Shown here piece by piece: positions 35,301 through 45,950 of a stretch of DNA of 64,000 nucleotides. The notes below the pieces were generated by a model. It worked only from the letters and a program-made list of their open reading frames with translations, made no database searches and was not told the origin of the DNA. The stretch covers positions 744,001 through 808,000 of the forward strand of contig CANJKZ010000092.1 of NCBI GenBank assembly GCA_947471745.1, read 5' to 3'. The stretch is from Closterium sp. Naga37s-1. Taxonomy: Eukaryota > Streptophyta > Zygnematophyceae > Desmidiales > Closteriaceae. How positions within the stretch are numbered: position 1 is the first letter of the stretch; every line of letters begins with the position of its first letter. The translations under genes were made by a program, and so were the position numbers.

Positions 35301-36019
35301 CTCTCTTCCTTCATGCAGTGCGCGCAATCAGCTGATCGAGCTCGACGTGCCTCTCAACATGGCGACATGCTCACTAGCTATAGGGGGTCTATTGCCGTCT
35401 TATGTGTGTAATGTGTGTGTGCCTTCCTTCCCTCGCTCCATGCAGTGCGCGCAATCAGCTGATCGAGCTCGACGTGCTTGTCAACATGGCGACATGCTCG
35501 CTCGCCGTGGGTGGCTCCATTGCTGCTGTCTTCGGTAAGCCTTTGGTTATTGATAGGTGTGTGATGTGTCGTGTGCCTTGGCTGTTGTCCGTTGAGTCGA
35601 ACCAAAAGTCACCCCTTAGGGGGGCTCCATTGCTGCTGTCTTCTGTAAGCCTTTGTTGCTTGATAGGTGTGTGACTTGTGCCTTAGCTACTGTCATTTGC
35701 CATGCGTGAAGTGTTCATGCTGTGTGAGCGTGCTAGTGTAGGATGAGGTAAGTTTCAATCTTCGTGTCTATACGTTCCACAGCTGGGAATTTCGTTGTTG
35801 CCATTGTTGCACTTCCAGGCCGGCATTGACGGTAGGATTTAATCAGGGGTGTTTTTCGTTGCTCTTGCCACCCTTTGATCCGTTCCAGGCATGAATCTGG
35901 TATCATCCTTCGAAGATACCTCATTAGCGTTCCCCATCGCAGCAGGCAGTGTCGTGTCACTGTCTGCAGTTGTATTTTTGGCTCTACGCACATACGCCAG
36001 ACGGCGAGGTATTATGTAA
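29311..36019 (+). CDS. MRS2/CorA-type magnesium channel with a very large insert
   Basis: Exons 29311-29877, 30476-30592, 31640-33355, 34711-34901, 35446-35534 and 35889-36019 join in frame to 936 aa, about twice the usual MRS2 length. Landmarks in order: an organelle-type leader (MGSLARRRCLAWLLHASETA), LALRDLRVVISALQNQ, PTILIRPRAIVVSLAHVRAV, PFEFQVLEALLDEV, a helical LLRLERSANQICNAVREVL segment, DMAEMYLSRK, EELLEDHLRRMEEVVGEAEQ, LDVLVNMATCSLAVGGSIAA, the channel signature GMN in VFGMNLVSSFED, and a second membrane helix. The intron at 35535-35888 splits the Gly codon of GMN. Between the LLRRL segment and PFEF lies an insert of roughly 400 residues, Gly/Glu/Arg-rich. Mg2+ transport across an organelle membrane is inferred from the family. 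Confidence 0.88.
29921..29945. repeat. Palindrome with one indel (site 8)
   Basis: CGAGTTTTGAGTTGACTCAA followed by ACTCG. It separates two copies of the MRS2 exon 1 end and donor (about 29822-29920 and 29946-30054). Confidence 0.8.
29962..30150 (+). repeat. Copies of MRS2 exon 1 end with donor
   Basis: The segment coding RSKLVEAFQIQ with GTGAGTGG recurs at about 29970-30045 and 30080-30150. Exon 2 also has an upstream partial copy at 30297-30375. Confidence 0.85.
30593..30947 (+). repeat. Tandem array of donor-like motifs after MRS2 exon 2
   Basis: About twenty units of roughly 17 bp (CTGCCGAACCAGGTTAG and CTGCCGAACCAGGTGAG) begin right at the real donor AACCAG|GTGCGG. Each unit contains CCAGGTGAG or CCAGGTTAG. 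Confidence 0.92.
31025..31530 (+). repeat. Four copies of the MRS2 exon 3 start
   Basis: Segments coding ILIRPRAIVVSLAHVRAVIT with acceptor lie at about 31025-31075, 31160-31247, 31275-31355 and 31440-31530, before the intact exon at 31640. Confidence 0.9.
31248..31277. repeat. Palindrome, TCGA core (site 9)
   Basis: A 30-nt perfect palindrome. The copies on both sides are offset by 105 bp (31168-31246 and 31273-31351). Confidence 0.95.
32100..32150 (+). repeat. GGGGCAGGGGCA hexamer run in MRS2 coding exon
   Basis: About eight GGGGCA/GGGGCG units coding Gly-Gln repeats inside the low-complexity insert. It is G-quadruplex-prone on the coding strand. Confidence 0.85.
34108..34125. repeat. Palindrome, GCGC core, exact 18-mer (site 10)
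   Basis: TTTTGAGGCGCCTCAAAA is the whole spacer between two copies of the exon 4 segment. The left copy ends GAGGAG; the right begins GAAAGCCTCCC. Confidence 0.97.
34215..34240. repeat. Palindrome, TCGA core (site 11)
   Basis: A 26-nt perfect palindrome between copies of the segment ending CGACCACCTGAGG (left) and AGACCACCTGAGG (right). Confidence 0.95.
34935..35165 (+). repeat. Copies of the MRS2 exon 4 end with donor; exon 5 copy follows
   Basis: The exon 4 end coding LSMSDATSEYLRTALD with GTGGGTGA recurs at about 34960-35040 and 35080-35160 (period about 122 bp). A decayed exon 5 copy lies at 35317-35400. Confidence 0.9.
35587..35610. repeat. Decayed palindrome, TCGA core (site 12)
   Basis: GTCCGTTGAGTCGAACCAAA followed by AGTC, between two copies of the exon 5 end and donor (about 35508-35586 and 35619-35699). 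Confidence 0.7.
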
Positions 36020-37056
36020 TTAGCTGTGTATATGTTTTACATTGCCCTTTGTAGTGCAAGGAAGCGCTTCAAGTGTAGTCTACCTCGCGTACAAGCTTGG
36101 CTTGGGGAGTTCACCCACACCACACCTTGTCGCCTCGGACCCAGACCCCCCGAGTGTCCACGTGAAGCGACAACGCCCCTTCGACCAGTCGTTGGGCCAT
36201 TCTCGCAGACTTGGGGAGGCAGGTCTGGGCCTTCCTGGCGTCATGGGTGTCGGTGTGTGGTGTGGTGGTGGTGCCCGTTCTGTGTCCTGGTCTGGAACAC
36301 GGCCTGTGGGCCGCTGCTGACGCAAGGAGGTAATCGAAAGAACTGAGGACGTGTGTACAAGTAGAAGTGATTGGAACATTGTTCGAAATGGTGCTGCAAC
36401 ATTCTTGTTTTGAAATGCGGTGCAGTATAAACAGACAAGCACTCGATGTTTCACAAAAGTTCAGACTAAAGATGCCCTCAAAATTCAGAAAATTCCCGAG
36501 GCGTGGTGTGGACAGCAGCCGAGCCAGCAGCGCATGGAGTGTGGACGAAAAGCCTCCAACCCCAGCCACAACCCCTCGACATTATCGAGGAATTTGCCAG
36601 GCGAGCGACGAAGAAAAAGCGTGGACAGCAGCAAGACGAGTTGGTCGCTTCGGTTAGCTTCGGTTTGGGGAATAGACAAATAGGTGTAGCTGGTATAGGC
36701 CAGTTTAGTCTGATCCATTCGGCAAGCTCGAGGTAATTCATGCATGATCAGAGTCCGACGTAAGCCCGCTTCATGCACACAGTCACGCATTTCAGCAACC
36801 ACAAATCACCAGCAACCACATTTGCAATTCTGCTTCTTAGTTTCAGGAAGCAGAGCCCTTAGTTCCTTCACCGTAGGCTCCTACGCCTAATCCGTTTTAG
36901 GCGGGATTACTCGTAGGCGATAGCTGTCTTCCCATTTTATAATTCCGAGGCTTTTCCTGTCATTGAGAAGCGTTCTGTGCGTTCGCCGAGCATCACGTCT
37001 CGCTCTCTCGACCAGTCGCTTCCTTGCAATCGCTCTTTTCTTCGTGCAGTCTAGAA
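36020..37056. other. Intergenic between MRS2 and GCL
   Basis: MRS2 3' flank and GCL 5' leader. Overlapping short ORFs, none recognisable. Confidence 0.5.
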
Positions 37057-40000
37057 ATGTCTCTCCCTACGTCTCACGCGATTTCGTCGTCCAGGCTTCA
37101 CAGCTTGCCATCCCTCCAGCCATTATGCGCATCTTCTAAGTCCTCCTCTCCCGCCTGCTTTCAAAAAAGCACCGCTATCGCGCCATCACGCATCGGATGC
37201 CTCCAGAAGCCTTCGTCAGCAGCGGGGAAATGCAGCAGCGTAAGCAGGCAGCGGCGACGGGTGGGAGGGAGAGGTGTGGTTGCAGCCAGACCTCCTACGG
37301 AGGAGGTTGAGGTGCGGACTGAGCCGTTGACCAAGGAAGACCTGGTCAACTATCTGCGATCCGGCTGCAAGCCCAAGGACAAGTGGAGGTAAACGGCTAA
37401 GTTGGGAGCGAACCAATGCACGGCTATTTGAAATTTCCGACGTTTTTCAGGGTTCTAGGTTTTCTAGGTTTCCCATTTTTCACTGCGGAAGATTTAGTCA
37501 ATGGGAGATTGGTATGTTTTTTTACCCTCGCGAAATGGAACGGTAAGCACATTATTTCCGCTGCGCTCTCACTATTTCGCTCACCTCGTTTCGTCTCGTG
37601 CCAGGATCGGCACGGAGCACGAGAAGTTCGGGTTCGATCAGAAGACGCTCCAGCCAATGACGTACGAGCAGATCGCGACGCTGTTGGAGCACATTGCGGA
37701 TCGGTTCTCGTGGGACAAGATCATGGAGGGCGACAGGATCATTGGCCTGCGATCGGTACGTATCTTTGAATGTTGACTTAAGGGTTCCTTCGTCAAATGC
37801 TGACTGAAAAGACTGATAGATACTGACGACGGAATCATGGGGAGCGTCAGGATCATCGGCCTGCGATCGGTACGCGTTGCACTACACTGTAGTGTCGTTA
37901 AATGCTGAATTAGAAGGCTCCTTAACTATTTACTTGTGGGGACAAGATCATGGAGGGGGACAGGATCGTTGGAGGGCGACAGGATCGTTGGAGGGCGACA
38001 GGATCGTAGAGCAGTGAGTGTCGTCAGATGCTGACGAAGGAGGTTCTTAGAATTTATTTGTGAAGTTTCATGGACGGCGAGGATTGGCGGCTTGCGAACG
38101 GTGCGTGGAACAAATGAACCTATTCCACGAACAGTTATGGAACGTGTGAACATCGACAATCGCACGCGCTCGGAGCGTGTGCGATAGATAGCTACACACA
38201 CTGAATATGGTCAGTGTTCGAGATGGATAATTCGTTTTGCTGCATTCCTGCGGATCAGCGGATGAGGGGATTATATAATATCCATTATTGGAATGCGCAA
38301 CCATGTACATTCACGCACGCCCGTGCACACTCATGAACACCCACACGTTCCCTAAACTCCGCTACCCTTGGCAGAACGGGCAGAGCGTGACGTTGGAGCC
38401 CGGAGGTCAGTTCGAGCTGAGTGGCGCGCCCCTGGAGACAGTGCACCAGACGTGCGCCGAGGTCAACGGTCACCTCTATCAGGTACACCCGCTATTGCAT
38501 CCTACCTTACTGGGTATAGGTTCTTATTCCAGTCAGAGAGGTCAGTTCGAGCTGAGTGGCGCGCCCCTGGAGACAGTGCACCAGACATGCGCTGAGGTCA
38601 TCAGGTACACCATTTACTGCCCTTTATTGCAGCCTAGACGTGCGCTGAGGTAACGATTATCCTTTCCAGTTACCCACGGGCTTTACTGCAGTGCCTAGGG
38701 CGGGTATAGCCAGGATACAATCACTCTACCAAGAACTTATAGTTAAGTGGTGGCACAGCCTTGACGACACAGCAGAGACGTGCGCTGAAGTCAACGGGCA
38801 CCTATGCCTGCCACACGCACCCGTGCAATCAACTTTACAAGGCGCAAGGCCACATCCAATTACTGGCTGAGAGCATTGCGATAATTTTGTCACTGACTTG
38901 GATTATTTCCGCTTGAATGTCTGGCTGATGGGTGGTGGTGGGTGGTGCGTGATTTTTGGCTTGGCACATGGCAGGTGAAATCCATCTGCGAGGAGGAGCA
39001 CGTGGGGTTCCTGGGCCTGGGTTTTAACCCGAAGCACACCCTGGAGGAGATCCCCATCATGCCCAAGGTGAGGCGCATGTGTAATGCACAGAGCCGACTC
39101 ACAACACACCTGGAGTCGTTTTGCGAGAGGTCTTAGAGCACATGGGGTTAATGAGCCTGGGCTTCAACCCAAAGCACACTCTTGAAGAGATTCCTATCAT
39201 GCCCAAGGTGAGCTGCGATTCCCATCATGCCCAAGGTGAGCTGCGATTCCCATCATGCCCAAGGTGAGCTGCGATTCCCATCATGCCCAAGGTGAGCTGC
39301 GATTCCCATCATGCTCAAGGCTTGAGATGCTGCTTTCCCTTGCCTTCGATCCCTTCCCACTACCCTTCTCAACTCTCATTCCCCTTTCCCTGCAACCCCA
39401 TCCCCCACTCCCTTTCCTCCTCCGCCGTCCGCTTCCCCCAGGGTCACTACACCAAAATGCGCAACTACATGCCCAAAGTGGGCTTGCTGGGGCTGGAGAT
39501 GATGTTCCCACTCCCGTATATCCCCACCCTCTCTTGCTGCCCGTTTTCACTGTTCCATCCCACTCCACTATCACTCCTGCCTCTCCCCCCCACTTCAGGG
39601 CCGCTACACCATAATGTGCAACTACAGGCCCAAGGTGGGCTCGCTGGGGCTGGAGATGCTTCCCCTCTTCCCCTTTCTCCGCCTCCTCTGGTCATCTTTC
39701 TCACCTGTCCTTCCTGGGTCCTCCTCCTCCCCCCCTGCAGGGCCGCTACACCATAATGCGCAACTACATGCCCAAGGTGGGCACGTTGGGGCTGGAGATG
39801 ATGTTCCGCACGTGCACGGTGCAGGTCAACCTCGACTTTGACTCCGAGCAGGACATGGTCGACAAGTTCCGTGTGGGCCTCGCGCTACAGCCGGTGAGTG
39901 TTTTGCTACAGATGGTGAGATGAAGCACAGGGGTTACCCCCCCAGGTAGTGCACGGTGCAGGTCAACCTCGACTTTGACTCCGAGCAGGACATGGTCGAC

Positions 40001-43000
40001 AAGTTCCGCGTCGGCCTCGCGCTACAGCCGGTGAGTGCTTTAGCCCTCTGCCGCTTCAGCCGGTGGGTCTCAGCTTTGCTCACCCGCCACTACAGTCGCT
40101 ACTTGTGTAGGTTAGCCTCGACTTTGACCCCGAGTAGGACATGGTAGACAAAGTTCCGAGTCGGGCTTGAGCTACAGCCGATGAGCGCTACAGCCGGTGA
40201 GCGCAACAGTTGGTGAGCGCTACAGCCGGCGAGCGCTACAGCCGGTGAGCGCTACAACCGGTGAGCGCTACAGCCGGTGAGCGCAACTGGTGCGACACAG
40301 GTTTTTCCCCTCGTGCTACAGCCTGTGAGGTTCAGGGATGACCTCCTTTGCGCTACAGCTGGTGAGACTCAGGTTTGGCCCCCCGGCGAGGGCTGTGCTA
40401 GAACGGGTGGGGTTGGAGATGCATTTTGAGGCGCCTCAAAATGCGACTCAGGTTTGGCCCCCTGGCGAGGGCCGTGCTAGAACGGGTGGGGTTGGTGGAG
40501 ATGATGTTTCGCACATGCACCGTGTGACTTTTGAGTCGACTCAAGAGGGCTGTGCTAGAATGGGTGGGGTTGGAGAGATGATGTTTCGCACATGCACCGT
40601 GTTCCCCTTTCTCTCTCCACTCCTACTCCATTAGCCAACTTCCTCAACCACCCCCCCCCTCTCCCCCCCCCCCCCCCCCCCCCCCTCCTCCCTCCTCCCC
40701 TTCCACCTCCCACCCACCCCTCCCTTCTCCCCACCCCCCGCCACTGTTCATTCTGGCAGGTGGCCACGGCCTTGTTTGCCAACTCTCCATTCCTGGAGGG
40801 CAAGCCGAATGTGTACCATGCTCCCCCCTTCTCAATCCGCTCCTACTCCATAAATCAAATCTCTTCCCCCCCCCTCTCCCCTTCCCCCCTTCGCCGCAAC
40901 CCCCGCCACTGTTCATTCTGGCAGGTGGCCACGGCCTTGTTCGCCAACTCGCCATTCCTGGAGGGCAAGCCCAATGGGTATCTCAGCTACCGCAGGTGCG
41001 CTTGTGGGAAGCGGGGGTGGGTTGAGAGGCGATCTTTTACCGCTCGAGTTAGATTTGGAGGTATACGTGTTGGTATTATGGACCAGCTTTAAGGGTGCAC
41101 AGAAGCAGTGCCGGCAGACTGGTTAGTGCTGTCACTATGCTGCTGCTGTGCATGGGATTCGCGTCAGGCTCTGCCCGTTCTGCCAAGGGCGGCTTTTGAG
41201 GCGCCTCAAAAGTGCTGGCAGACTGGTTAGTGCTGTCACTATGCTGCTGCTGTGCATGGGATTCAGCGTCATGCTCTGCCGGTTCTGCCAAGGGCGGCTC
41301 TGGCGCACCTGCGACAGCACTATGCGGCTTCAAGGGTGCACAGCAGTGCCAGCAGACTGGTTAGTGCCAGCAGACTGGTTAGTGCCAGCAGACTGGTTAG
41401 TGCCAGCAGACTGGTTAGTGCCAGCAGACTGGTTAGTGCCAGCAGACTGGTTAGTGCTATGCTGCTGTGCATGGACGGCACTGGTGGCAGCACAGCAGCA
41501 CAGTGGCATCCGTCCAAGCCTTTTACTCTCGTTGCCGCCGTCACAAGCCCATCCGGCCAGTCTTCTCTAAGCATTACCGTGCCTCCTTTGTGCACGTGCA
41601 GTCAGAGGAAAGATGTCTCTGATATTTTTTCCCTCGCCTTCTGCCCCTCGTTGCTGTGCCCTCGCTCATTTCTTGGTTTCCTTGCCTCATCGCCTCACAG
41701 TCGAGCTTAATACGCCTTAGTAATTGTCCCTTTTGCTGGTCCCTTGCCTTGTCTCGGGTTGCCTGGCAGTCGAGTGTGGGAGGACACTGACAAAGACTTT
41801 TGAGGCGCCTAAAAAATTGTCTCTTTGGCTGTTCCCTTGTCTTGTCTCATCGCCTGGCAGTCGAGTGTGGGAGGACACTGACAAAGACTTTTGAGGCGCC
41901 TAAAAAATTGTCTCTTTGGCTGTTCCCTTGTCTTGTCTCGTCGCCTGGCAGTCGAGTGTGGGAGGACACTGACAAAGACCGCACAGGGGACCTCCCGTTT
42001 GTTTTCGAGGACGGCTTTAGGTGCGTGCCACTCTTTTTTTCCGGTCCGCTCTCTGCTGTTTTGCATGAGATTCGTTCTGATTAGTTTTCTCGTGTCTGCG
42101 GGTCAGTGCTGAAATTGCACTTCGAGAAGCCATTTGAGGGCATATTGTTGACACCGACTCGGTGTTTTTCCTGAAACACTTAATATTCCCTGTGTCGTGT
42201 TTGCTTGTGCATGCCTGTGCGTGTGTGTGCGTGTGCATATGCATGCATGGGTGTATTTGTGTGTGTATGCATTTGTGTGTGCATGCATTTCCGTGTGCGT
42301 GCATGCATGTGTGTATGCGTTTCCATGTGCATGTGTGCGTGTGTGCGTGCGTGACACCAGCTTTGAACGCTATATGGAGTATGCCCTGGATGTACCCATG
42401 TACTTTGCATACCGTGACCAGCGCTACATCGATGCCACAGGGCTCTCCTTCCGGGTAAGCACGGGTGATGGTGGTAAGCAGGGGAGTCATGTGCATGTTT
42501 GGTAGGTTTGAAGGGCTATGTGGGTGGAGTGGAGTATGCCCTGAATGTACCCATGTACTTTGCATGCCGCAACCAGCGCTACATCAATGCCACAGGGCTC
42601 TCCTTTCGAGTAAGCACATTTAACATGTCACGTGCATGTTTTTTATATCATATCACACGCATGTCTAACGTCCCTTCGTCCCGCCCCTCGCCTTCTCGCC
42701 CCCCCTCACCCATGTCTTTGGGACTCAATTGGCCAACTGGCTATGACGACAGTGCTTTGAGTGAGCCTCTTCTTTCCCCGCGTCCCCCTCTTTCCTCCTC
42801 CACCCACCTTCTCCCCCTACACTCATGCTTTCAGGACTTCTTGAACGGCAAGCTCCCAGTGCTGCCAGGTGCCTACCCCACTCTCAACGACTGGGAGAAC
42901 CATCTCACCACCATCTTCCCTGAGGTATGGTGTTTCCTTCAAAGGATTTGGGATATTTTCGATGCGCAATGATTGCATGTGAAACCCGCATGTGTTACAT

Positions 43001-44846
43001 CGTCGTGTCTACAAAGATCCTATGTGATTTTTTTTTTTTTTTTTTTTTTTTTGTGAAATCCTCATGTGATCACACACATGTACACACTCCCTCCGTTGCC
43101 CCACCAACAACCCCTTGCCCTGCCACCAACCCCACAACCCCCCCACCCCATCAGGTGCGGCTGAAGCGGTATCTTGAGATGAGGGGCGCGGATGGCGGGT
43201 CGTGGAGGAGAATATGCGCCCTGCCTGCCTTTTGGGTAAGTGCATGCCACGTTACGCCAGGTCCTCTGTTCTGCGCTGCACTGTTTGTCTCTGTCTTTGC
43301 TCCCCTCCTCCCCTCATTCACTCTCCCTGTGCGTCTCATCTCAGGTGGGGCTGCTGTACGGTCGACAAGCACTTGACGCGTGTCTGAGGGTACCCCAAGC
43401 ACACACGTTCCTTACCTCCTCTCCACCCCTCCTTTCCACACTCTTTTCCCCCTTGTCTTCTCGCCTCAGGTGGGGTTGCTGTACGACCGACAGGCGCTGG
43501 ACGAGTGTAAGGCAATCATCTCTGATTGGACAGAGCTCGAGCGCTCTGCTCTCCGCACACATGTGAGTCTCCACACACTCACATGGCAGGTTCCTGATAC
43601 TCTCTCCCTCTCCTCCCCCCTTTTCTTCCCTATCCCCTCCCCCCGCCTCTCACCTACTCTTGTCAACTTCCTCTTCTGTTTGGTCTCCCTCTCCCTCCTT
43701 CCGTCCGTCTGCCCAATCTTCTCCTTGCATGCATAACCCTCAAAAAGCTTTTTGACTTCCCTCCTCCCCCCTCTGCCGTCTTCCGTGCCATCTCTCCTTT
43801 CCCTCCCTCGTAACGCGCTTCAAGTTTCCATCTTTCTCCCGTCCTTGTCATCCCCCTCTGCTGTTCGCCCTTCCCTCCCCTCCCTCCTCCACTCCCTTAG
43901 CCTCTCCACCTGTCTGCCCTCAAGCTGCACCGCATATCAGGAGCTAAATGATCCCTTCCTTCCCACTTCGTTTTTTTTTTTTACTGCTCTTCCCATCTGT
44001 CCCATCGGCTGTATTCAGGTGCCCCGCATGGCCCTCAAGACACCCTTCAGGGAGGGGCTGCTGCAGCACCTGGCACAGGATCTTGTCAGAATCAGCAGGG
44101 TGAGTTGGAATGAACAGGGTTCTTTGACTAACCAGCAAAACTCTATCCAAAGCTTCCATTATGTATTGCGTATCCAAGGCTGAAATGTACGCCCTGGCTG
44201 GAGTGGCTGTGGCCTGTGTCTTTTGAGTCGACTCAAAAGTCTAACCAGCAAAGCTCCATTCAAGGCTTCCATTGCGTATTGCGTATCCAAGCTACACCCT
44301 GGCTGGAGTGGCTGTGGCCTGTGTCTGCTCTGCGTGTTTATCTGGATGTGTCTGTATTCATTTCTGTCTGTGTTTCCCTTTTCAGGACGGATTGCAAAGA
44401 CGAGGGTACAGGGAAGGCAACTTCCTCAAGGAGCTGGAGAACATCGCTGCTACGGGTAATGTCCCTTTTTTGGGGTATTTTTTGGGTGTACAGGATGTGG
44501 TTGCCCTTATCCTGTTCATGCTCGATCACGTCAACCATCATGCTCCGTTCGTATATGTCATTTGTTCGGTCGTGACGCATGTCGTCCAATGTGACCAACA
44601 CCCTTGTTTCAGGGCGGCTCCAAACTGTTCTTTATTCCTGCTCACTGTGCCAGGCCATACTGTCCCATGGAATTTGTCCGCTACATGCAGTTTTGAAACA
44701 TGTGTCCCGCCAAATGCCACTTTCTGCATTGCATGTTTATCACATCTCTCCCGGCAGGTGTGACTCCTGCCGAGCGCATGTTGGAGGCATACCATGGCAG
44801 GTGGGGGGAGAGCGTGGATCCCATCTACAAGGAGCTCATTTACTAG
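37057..44846 (+). CDS. GSH1: Glutamate-cysteine ligase, plant type, plastid-targeted
   Basis: First and rate-limiting step of glutathione synthesis (Glu + Cys + ATP). Fourteen exons join in frame to 524 aa: 37057-37388, 37605-37755, 38375-38482, 38975-39067, 39741-39893, 40925-40995, 41952-42020, 42361-42454, 42835-42924, 43155-43235, 43470-43562, 44019-44099, 44386-44455 and 44758-44846. The Ser-rich N terminus is a plastid transit peptide. Core motifs of the plant/proteobacterial GCS2 family are present: [104 protein letters not shown] and [15 protein letters not shown]. Length equals that of land-plant enzymes. Several cysteines are kept; I did not assign the redox-switch pairs. Nearly every intron holds copies of a neighbouring exon end. 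Confidence 0.96.
37833..38030 (+). repeat. Copies of GCL exon 2 end
   Basis: The segment coding DRIIGLRS with donor recurs at about 37838-37877. GACAGGATCGTTGGAGGGC is then tandemly repeated at about 37950-38012. Confidence 0.85.
38534..38660 (+). repeat. Copies of GCL exon 3
   Basis: The segment coding [20 protein letters not shown] recurs at 38534-38605. Shorter pieces of GTGCGCTGAGGT follow at about 38640 and 38780. Confidence 0.85.
39130..39320 (+). repeat. Copies of GCL exon 4 end; 28-bp donor array
   Basis: One long copy ([22 protein letters not shown]) lies at about 39133-39208. GTGAGCTGCGATTCCCATCA plus TGCCCAAG is then repeated four to five times to about 39318, so every unit recreates CCCAAG|GTGAGC. 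Confidence 0.93.
39441..40310 (+). repeat. Copies of GCL exon 5 on both sides of the intact exon
   Basis: Exon 5 starts recur upstream at about 39441-39510 and 39599-39660. Exon 5 ends recur downstream at about 39952-40037 and, decayed, at 40108-40190. These pass into an array of GCTACAGCCGGTGAGC units (40180-40285), again a repeated exon/donor junction. Confidence 0.9.
40421..40444. repeat. Palindrome, GCGC core (site 13)
   Basis: A 24-nt perfect palindrome between two copies of GACTCAGGTTTGGCCCC to GGTGGGGTTGG. Confidence 0.95.
40528..40547. repeat. Palindrome, TCGA core, one mismatch (site 14)
   Basis: CTTTTGAGTCGACTCAAGAG between the second and third copies of the GGCTGTGCTAGAA to CATGCACCGTG segment. 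Confidence 0.9.
40652..40684 (+). repeat. Poly-C tract in GCL intron 5
   Basis: Over 25 C with a single T interruption, upstream of a decayed exon 6 copy at 40761-40815. Confidence 0.8.
41107..41465 (+). repeat. Intron 6 duplication and 18-bp array
   Basis: A segment is duplicated (41107-41193, 41211-41302), followed by seven units of AGTGCCAGCAGACTGGTT at about 41345-41457. Confidence 0.93.
41193..41212. repeat. Palindrome, GCGC core (site 15)
   Basis: C-TTTTGAGGCGCCTCAAAA-G. The left copy ends at CAAGGGCGGC and the right begins AGTGC, so the 18-mer is the only added sequence. Confidence 0.97.
41798..41814. repeat. Palindrome lacking one C (site 16)
   Basis: TTTTGAGGCGCCTAAAA between the first and second copies of the GCL exon 7 start with acceptor. 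The copies break in mid-exon, after GACAAAGAC. Confidence 0.92.
41889..41905. repeat. Palindrome lacking one C, second copy (site 17)
   Basis: Identical to site 16, 91 bp further on, between the second copy and the intact exon 7 start. The palindrome was copied with the duplication. Confidence 0.92.
43029..43052 (+). repeat. Poly-T tract in GCL intron 9
   Basis: About 24 T, intronic. A further T run of about 12 nt lies at 43971-43982. Confidence 0.85.
44220..44239. repeat. Palindrome, TCGA core (site 18)
   Basis: The exact 18-mer TTTTGAGTCGACTCAAAA (44221-44238) separates two copies of an intron 12 segment (about 44128-44220 and 44241-44320). Confidence 0.96.
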
Positions 44847-45950
44847 TTATAAATAGCTGTTCGATGTGCGAAATGAATGCAACTCAACTTTCCATTCTTG
44901 TCTCATACTCCCAAGGGGCAAGGAGACCCTAGTGGTCTATTGTGAGAGAGTTAGCCAGTAGGAAAAATAATTGATAAAAATGGTGGATATTGTGAGCAGT
45001 GCGATTCTGTTACCTAAGAATAACATACATAAAGGGGAGTTTGGCTGATTAGGATGTTGCATGACTGGCGCTGTATATCTCTAATGAGGATGTCTGCAGG
45101 TTATTGGTATAGTACAGCGTTTCTGTAATGAGAATAGGAGGGACACGTGCTTTTGGTATACGCTGCATCATAGTGTCCAAGGTACCGCTATAGTGAGGCA
45201 TAAGCTTGCTAGGCGGCATCCACAAATCTCGAGGGTCGATGTGATTGGCTTTCGCACCTAGCCCTGAATTTTGTGGCCGTTTCGTTTCGGCGGAATTCCC
45301 AAGGCCAGACGGACGAGCTGAACCGACCACTTCAGCAGCGGCAACCGAGCAAGGCTCAGGCAGTTTACCAAACAGCAGCGCTGCACCACCCTTCACCCTA
45401 CTGGAACACCTGAAACCTTGACCCTACAAAGCCTCCATAACTCCATTGCACTGATTCCTGACTCCTGAAATGCCTTCATGCTTTCATTGGTTTTGCCGTT
45501 CCAGAAGTGAGGTCTCTGTTGAGCAGGAAGCTCTTGGACCCAGCATTAGCAGCTCATGTGAAGCCGGAAAATAAAACCGATAACTGGTCCCATTGCGTCG
45601 CTGTCCGTCTCGCTGTTTCTTCCTCTGGTTCTCTAGTTTTATCGAATTCCATCATTCTCTTTGACCTATATTTATAAGCGTAATGCCGCGACAGCACCTC
45701 AGACCTCCTCAGGCATTCTCTTTACCTCGAAATTCCCGCTTAGTCAAATAGACGTAACTTCAACGCTCCTTCACTCCCGCATTGTCAAATTCCTCGGCGT
45801 CCCGCGAGCAAGTTCAACCCAGCGTGCAGCTTTCAGTTCGGCGTCCCTCTGCTTGCAATTTACAGCTCACAGTTCGGATTACAGCTAGCATAGGCCTTCT
45901 TTCACCTACCCAGTCGACTGTCTTTTCCACGTCTTTGAAGCGAGTCCGCA
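44847..45950. other. Intergenic between GCL and the coiled-coil gene
   Basis: GCL 3' flank and the leader of the next gene. A minus-strand ORF of about 115 codons at 45049-45396 has no recognisable domain. Confidence 0.5.

Noticed and set aside
43740..43755. TCAAAAAGCTTTTTGA palindrome as another site of the family
   Set aside because: Arms are in the opposite order (TCAAAA...TTTTGA) and there is no flanking duplication.
45049..45396. 115-codon minus-strand ORF
   Set aside because: No recognisable domain, and no splice partners were found.
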